Shown: piece after piece, positions 58,800-64,000 of the stretch
Position numbering within the stretch: the stretch's first letter is position 1
Layout: every line of letters begins with the position of its first letter
Source of the DNA: Papio anubis
Taxonomy: Eukaryota; Chordata; Mammalia; Primates; Cercopithecidae
Length of the DNA stretch: 64,000 nucleotides
Direction of reading: 5' to 3'
Assembly (NCBI RefSeq): GCF_008728515.1
Contig: NC_044986.1
Coordinates: 114,192,313 to 114,256,312, forward strand
The notes under the pieces: model-generated
Told to the model about the DNA's origin: nothing
The model's database searches: none
What the model saw: only the letters and a program-made list of their open reading frames with translations
Made by a program: the position numbers and the translations under genes

Positions 58800-59055
58800 G
58801 AACCCCTTCCCACTGCCTCCCTGCTGCCCTCCTCCCAGGCTTCAAAGCTCAGCTCAAAAACTCTACCCAACCCGGTCAAGCCTTCGTGACTCCCTCATCA
58901 TTGGCCTCCCCGCTGGACTCCCGCGCCTGCTGTTGATACCCACCGCTGGCTCACTCTATGTGCCATTTTTCCCATTTGGATACAATTGATCCCATAAGGT
59001 TTCTGTATATAATTCTTATTTTCCTCCATTAGATGATACACTCCTTGTAGGCAAA
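58800..59055 (+). mobile_element. L2 fragment
   Basis: TTCAAAGCTCAGCTCAAAAA, AAGCCTTCGTGACTCCCTCA and GATACACTCCTTGTAGGCAA in L2 order. Cut by the Alu at 59059. Confidence 0.75.
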
Positions 59056-59058
<3 letters not shown>

Positions 59059-59086
<28 letters not shown>

Positions 59087-59351
59087 GAGATGGAGTCTCA
59101 CTCTTGTCACCCAGGCTGGAGTGCAATGGTGTGATCTTGGCTCACTGCAACCTCCGCCTCCCAGGTTCAAGCAATTCTCCTGCCTCAGCCTCCAGAGTAA
59201 CTGGGATTATAGACGCCAGCCACCACACCCGGCTAATTTTTGTATTTTGAGTAGAGATGGGGTTTCACCACGTTGGCCAGGCTGGTCTCGAATTCCTGAT
59301 CTTGGCCTCCCAAAGTGCTAGGATTACAGGCGTAAGCCACTGCACCCAGCC
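59059..59351 (-). mobile_element. Alu
   Basis: Poly(T) of about 26. Target-site duplication GCAAAGCT(C)TTT. A deletion before CTTGGCCTCCC. Confidence 0.95.
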
Positions 59352-59367
59352 AGCAAAGCTTTTTAAT

Positions 59368-59496
59368 TAAAAAATTTTTTTTGGTGATGGGGTCTCGCTA
59401 CGTCACCCGGGCTGGCCTGGACCACCTGGACTCAAACAATCCTCCTGCCTCAGCCTCCTGAGTTGGGACTACAGATGTGAGCCACTGTACCCAGCA
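59368..59496 (-). mobile_element. Alu-related monomer
   Basis: GGGGTCTCGCTACGTCACCC to GAGCCACTGTACCCAGC, a single arm. Followed by an A run at 59504-59525. Confidence 0.75.
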
Positions 59497-59625
59497 AAGA
59501 CCTAAAAAAAAAAAAAAAAAAAAAAGAAAAGCCACAACATTTTGTATAATACTTGTCACACAAAATACAGACTTAATCACTATTTATTACTTAACCAAAA
59601 CTCATATTTAAAAAATCTAAAACCA

Positions 59626-59893
59626 GCCAGGCACTTTGGGAGGCTGAGGTGGGCGGATCACTTGAGGTCAGGAGTTTGAGACCAGCCTGGCCAACCTGGT
59701 GAAACCCCATCTCTACCAAAAAATACAAAAATTAGCCGGGCATGGTGGCGTGTGCCTGTAATCCCAGCTACTCAGGAGGCTGAGGCAGGAGAATGGCATG
59801 AACCTGGGAGGTGGAAGATGCCCTAAGCAAAGACCTAGCCACTGCACTCCAGCCTGGGTGACAGAGTGACACCCTGTCTCAAAAACAAAACAA
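59626..59893 (+). mobile_element. Alu, 5' deletion
   Basis: GCCAGGCACTTTGGGAGGC joins the head to the first box, losing about 30 bp. AAACAAAACAAAAC tail. Confidence 0.93.
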
Positions 59894-62004
59894 AACTCTA
59901 AAACCATCTTATTAAAAAAAAAATAAGAGTACCCTAAAAACAGACCTTGGATCTAAAAGAAAAGCTTAAATACTTGAGTAGTTTCAAACATGTTAACATC
60001 GGTGTGGTTATCATTCTTCCCTTTTCACCATATTTATAGATCAAATCCTTCCAATTTAAGAGAAATTAATCTCATCCAATCTGTACATTTACATCGGGAA
60101 ATGGGGCAGATGAGGGGAGTGACTTTAAACACAGCAGTAGAAAGGATGCTTAACCCAGCTTCATAAATAACAATGTATTAAAAAGCTGACATCAATACAC
60201 ATTACACACGCTAACCCAGTAACACCTCCCAATATTAACAGGTAATCCATGTCAATATGAATGTGTATGCATCTACAAATGTAATCCATGACCAAAATTA
60301 ATCTTAAAAATGGGCCTCCACAGAAATACAGAGGCCGCAGTAAAATAAATATGAAGCACATGAAGCAGCAACTACTCCTTAGTCTGCGCTATTTCTCAAT
60401 TTCAAGAAAAAAACCTTGGAAAGAAAAGAATGCTTCCAAAAATTCTCCCTAAGTAAACTAGGACTGTATCCCAGCACTGAAGATCAAAGCAAGACCCAGG
60501 TGGAAGCTGGCTGCTGGGAGCGTAGGCAGTTTTGTTTTGGAGTTTGAAAACGTCGACGCGGTCACGGTTTAGCACCCTTTTCATATGACTCTGCTTTTCC
60601 TCCGAATTGGGATTTCCCTTACTTCTGAAATGCCTTACGTAAGAACTTAGAACCTTAAACACAGATTTAAAAAGGCTAGTAATTCTACTTCCTGGAAGAA
60701 TAATCATGCTTTCACTTAGTGTTTTTTTTTTTTTTTTAAAGTTCTTTCTGAACAATGTACAGAAACAAGGTTGATTTCAAACTGTCTCTGTTGTGAATAG
60801 TCTCAGCTGTGTTCATAGGAGCAGTGATTTACTCGCAGCCACACATCACATGGAAGTAATTGATTCGCCCACACTTAAAGCAAACAAGTTCACCAGGTCG
60901 CCTTACCTAGAGAGGCTGGGTTAACAGGCCCTGAGGGAAGAAGTTTCCTACTGCCAGTTCACCATCACTGAAAAAGATACCAAAACCAGAGTCTCCTCAA
61001 GTAAAATCTCACCTGAACACAATCTTGACCAGATGTCTGATTGGGTCCTAGTAACAAAAAGGAATGACCCAGAACGCAGGAGAGGGGAGGTCAACCAGAG
61101 CAAAGTCTAGCTGGGGGAACAGTTCTAGCTGACGCAATGTTTGCAAACGGCTATCAATCTCCAAGGTTTTGGAAAATAATGAAAATTGAAAAAAGAAATG
61201 TTTGTGAAGAGAGACACTGCACATTTTTACTCAGTACATTTTTGAAAAATGGACAGTTGGTATGTCTATTACGTTTCTGGATTCCTGAGAAAATTATTTA
61301 TGGACAGAAGAAAATTCCAGTTGAAGTTATTCTTCTTTTGTGACACAAGCTTGTGTGCTTTGTCTTTATTTGCTTAGCAAATATTACCGAGCACCCAACA
61401 TGTGCTTCACTAATGAGATAAATGTAGTACTTCTTGCTAGGAAGGAATTGTTACACCTTATTGTTTTGCAGGGTTCTATAGTGCTCTCCCAACACCCCCA
61501 CCCCAAGAGGCTCAAAATTCTTGGCTGAATTTTTCATCCATGCTCCCAGTGAAAAGAAAGCTGGCTTAGAGCATGTTCATTTAGCACTGGTATTTGTAAC
61601 ACCTGGTTAGACTGGCAGCCGTGGTCTGATTTACATATCTTATCTCAAGTTGAACAGATTTAAATCCACAACAGGGTGGAACAAGCTCACACAAGACCTC
61701 CTGCTGGGAATCCAACACATGAAACTTTTAACCTCATCTGCCAAAGTCCCTTTGCGAGCCGTAGGATGGATGATGTCAGTAAGGTAAGGCGAGTAACAAC
61801 CTCCTCCCTGCGAAGGAGCTAGAGGCTGCTTCTCCTCCCGCTCTTCCTACACCTCCGGGGAACCTGCTCGCAAATCCCTCAAGTCAGTCCAAGTCTGTCG
61901 GCACAAAGGCATTTCCCAGTTTTAACAGGCCGGGGAGAAACAAGGGGTTTTTAGCGCATTTTTAAGCAATGGGGACCACCAAATGTTTGTTGAAAAACCT
62001 GGAT

Positions 62005-62283
62005 GGCCAGGCGCGGTGGCTCAAGCCTGTAATCCCAGCACTTTGGGAGGCCGAGGCGGGCGGATCACGAGGTCAGGAGATCGAGACTATCCTGGCTAAC
62101 ATGGTGAAACCCCATCTCTACTAAAAATACAAAAAACTAGCCGGGGGTGGTGGCGGCGCCTGTAGTCTCAGCTACTTGGGAGGCTGAGACGGGAGAATGG
62201 CGTGAACCCGGGAGGCGGAGCTTGCAGTGAGGAGATCACGCCACTGCACTCCAGCCTGGGAGACACAGCGAGACTCCGTCTCA

Positions 62284-62310
<27 letters not shown>
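62005..62310 (+). mobile_element. AluY, Old World monkey type
   Basis: GGCTCAAGCCTG, ACTAGCCGGGGGTGGTGG. Target-site duplication GAAAAACCTGGA on both sides. Confidence 0.96.
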
Positions 62311-62314
<4 letters not shown>

Positions 62315-62427
62315 ACCTGGAAGACTCCAACTAACAGTTTCCATGTTACTATTTTCAGAAGTCCAAGGAATGCCTATGAACCTCTCTCAGAGAAATCAGG
62401 GCGCCTTTAAGTAGCTCAAGGGTAGCG

Positions 62428-62522
62428 TCTGCTATGGAAAACAGATGGAGATGTCTCAGGGACTAAATAGTAGAGTCAGCTACAGAAAACAAATGGAGAT
62501 TTCTCAGGGACTAAACCTAGAA
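62428..62522 (+). repeat. 47/48-bp tandem duplication in L1
   Basis: Two copies, 62428-62475 and 62476-62522, both built on GAAAACA(A/G)ATGGAGAT and TCTCAGGGACTAAA. Confidence 0.88.
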
Positions 62523-62597
62523 CTACCACTGGACCCAGCAATCTCACTGCTGGTTATCTACCTACAGGGAGAGAAATGATTACATCAAAAGACACCT

Positions 62598-62742
62598 GCA
62601 CTTGCACCTTTACCGTGGCGCTGTTCGCACTTGCACCTTTACTGTGGCGCTGTTCACACTTGCACCTTTACCGTGGCGCTGTTCGCACTTGCACCTTTAC
62701 CGTGATGCTGTTCGCACTTGCACCTTTACCGCAGCGCTGTTC
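62598..62742 (+). repeat. 29-bp minisatellite inside L1 (5 copies)
   Basis: Five back-to-back 29-bp copies, each starting (G/A)CACTTGCACCTTTAC and ending GCTGTTC, with one to three differences. The last copy (CCGCAGCGCTGTTCACAG) is closest to the L1 text. Confidence 0.97.
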
Positions 62743-63061
62743 ACAGTAACCATCACGGAATCAATCTAGCAGTCCATCGAGAGACGACAGGATAAAGAAA
62801 ATGTGATATATAAACACCATGGACGACTACTCAGCCATAAAAATGAATGCAATCATGTCTTTTGCAGCAACATGGATGGAACTGAAGGCATTATCCTAAG
62901 TGAAAGTCTAACTCTGAAAGTCAAACGCTGCATGTTCTCACAAGTGGGAACTAAATGATGGGTCCACATAAATCCACAGAGTGAAATACTGGACACGGGA
63001 GACTCCAAAAGGTGGGAAGGTCCATGGAGGGGGATAGGAGGGCTGAAAAACTGCCTATGCG

Positions 63062-63350
63062 GCTGGCACAGTGGCTCACATCTGTAATCCCAGCACTTTG
63101 GGAGGCTGAGGTAGGGGGATCACTTGAGCTCAGGAGTTCGAGGCCAACATGGCAAAACCCTGTTTCTACTAAAATGCAAAAATTAGCCAGGCATGGAGGC
63201 ACATGCCTGTAGTCCCAGATACTCCAGAGGCTGAGGTGGGAGAACTGCTTGAGCCCAGGAGGTGAAGGCTGCAGTGAGCCAAGATCACGCCACTGCACTC
63301 CAGCCGGGTGACAGAGCAAGACTCGGTTAAAAAGAAAAAAAAAAAAAATC
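63062..63350 (+). mobile_element. old Alu
   Basis: GGCTGGCACAGTGGCTCACA head, GAGCCCAGGAGGTGAAGG box, A-rich tail. Confidence 0.94.
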
Positions 63351-63589
63351 AGGAGTCAAGAAAAATAAAGAAAATTAACAGAGCAGACTCACCTCATGTA
63401 CATTTTGGTGCCATCTCATTCTTAAAGTGATATTGCTGGCATTAGCAGGAGCTCATGCAACAAATTCATTGGTTACCTAGTGTAGATGGAGGGCAATTTG
63501 TGGCATATGAAGAAACTGAGGTACAGCACCTCTAAGTCAGTTTGGCAAGTCTGACAGAGCCTGGTTCTAGTTTTCTACTCTAGCACAAT

Positions 63590-63892
63590 ACTTTATTTAT
63601 TTATTTATTTTTGAGACAGAGTCTTGGTCTGTCTTCTAGGCTAGAGTGCAGTGGCACCATCTCAGCTCACTGCAGCCTCAACCTCCTGGGCTCAAGCAAT
63701 TCTCCTGCCTCAGCCTCCTGCATAGCTGGGTCTACAGGTACACACTACCACACCTGGCTAATTCTTACATTTTTTGTAGATGGGGGTCTCCCTATATCGC
63801 CCAGGCTGGTCTCAAACTCCTGGGTTCAAGCAATCCTCCCACCTTGGCCTCCCAAAGTGTTGGGATTACAGGCATGATCTAGCATGCCCAGG
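63590..63892 (-). mobile_element. old Alu (AluJ-like)
   Basis: TTTATTTATTTATTTATTT tail, GGTCTGTCTTCTAGGCTAG box, degraded end near CATGCCCAGG. Confidence 0.92.
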
Positions 63893-64000
63893 TATGTAAT
63901 ACTTTTAAAAAACTTTTTTTTTTGCACCTAAAATTCAATTCAACAATTGACATGCCTGGTGTCTTCCCCTTGTTCATACCATCTTATATCTTCCTATTTC

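Larger units (their letters stand above)
62420..63055 (+). mobile_element. L1 3' region with internal tandem duplications
   Basis: GAACTACCACTGGACCCAGC, AGGATAAAGAAAATGTGATA, CACCATGGACGACTACTCAG and GCATGTTCTCACAAGTGGGA are the end of L1 ORF2 and its 3' UTR. It contains a 47-bp duplication (62428-62522) and a five-copy 29-bp array (62598-62742). Confidence 0.85.
40908..64000 (-). other. PROSER2: PROSER2 5' intron (partial), first exon not found
   Basis: This is inferred from the acceptor at 40908. No CpG-rich promoter-like block appears up to the window edge. Repeats inside are listed separately. Non-repeat stretches where I see nothing to annotate include 41251-41669, 41950-42819, 43121-43213, 43513-43789, 44661-45145, 46170-46564, 46887-47516, 49772-50199, 54241-55024, 56036-56346, 56829-57380, 57662-58029, 59894-62004 and 63351-63589. 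An unrelated gene or lncRNA exon could be hidden here. Confidence 0.6.

Noticed and set aside
60830..60907. Short minus-strand frame with several Cys and a His (ELVCFKCGRINYFHVMCGCE), after an AG and before a stop, next to a UTR-like AT-rich stretch
   Set aside because: Only about 24 codons, with weak acceptor context and no recognised homologue. A frame this short is expected by chance. The same AG/GTAAGG site could equally be a donor.
1..64000. tRNA, snRNA, Y RNA genes, CRISPR-like arrays, endogenous retroviral genes
   Set aside because: I looked for characteristic boxes and regular spacer arrays and found none. The regular repeats here are minisatellites without unique spacers.

Overview
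This 64 kb window is primate nuclear DNA, most probably from an Old World monkey. About 58 Alu copies are readable. Several of the youngest (near 6.3, 14.2, 31.2, 43.3, 47.8, 55.4, 57.5 and 62.1 kb) share a private set of variants, such as CTCAAGCCTG near the 5' end, ACTAGCCGGGCGAGGTGG and GCGTAAACCCGGGAGG. I remember these as typical of macaque/baboon AluY lineages, not human AluY. There is no prokaryotic content, and nearly all short ORFs are Alu translations or chance frames.

The one protein-coding gene I can support is PROSER2 (proline and serine rich 2, C10orf47 in human), on the minus strand. Three coding segments with GT-AG junctions and matching phases join into an intact 435-codon frame: 40826-40689 (start codon, 46 codons), 25844-25592 (84 codons plus 1 nt) and 23244-22328 (305 codons plus stop). 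Introns are 14.8 kb and 2.35 kb. The 3' UTR runs leftward from 22327, probably to an AATAAA at 20518-20513. The exon that holds the ATG begins with 81 nt of 5' UTR at a splice acceptor (40907), so at least one upstream non-coding exon exists. I find no CpG-island first exon up to 64000, so the promoter is probably off the right edge. From memory of human 10p14, UPF2 should lie to the left and ECHDC3 to the right; neither is visible.

Layout: 1-20.5 kb is intergenic DNA downstream of PROSER2, with Alus, L2/MIR remnants, an old DNA-transposon remnant, and two GC-rich minisatellites (7.36-8.18 kb, which encloses a very odd CpG-rich block, and 13.36-13.70 kb). 20.5-23.2 kb is the PROSER2 terminal exon. 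23.2-40.7 kb holds the two introns and the middle exon, with a HAL1-like element, a 22-bp minisatellite, an antisense L1 and many Alus. 40.9-64 kb is the 5' intron, with an old L1 carrying an apparent in-place inversion (50.2-54.2 kb), a Tigger transposon split by an AluY (55.0-56.0 kb), a MADE1 element split by an AluY (47.7-48.1 kb), a TCTA microsatellite (45.6 kb), and an L1 fragment in which a 29-bp stretch has become a five-copy minisatellite (62.6 kb).

I did not find a new gene system. The best second looks are the CpG-rich block inside the first minisatellite, the copied 24-bp patch inside an Alu, the L1-born minisatellite and the inverted L1 segment. Repeat family names come from memory of consensus sequences and need RepeatMasker.
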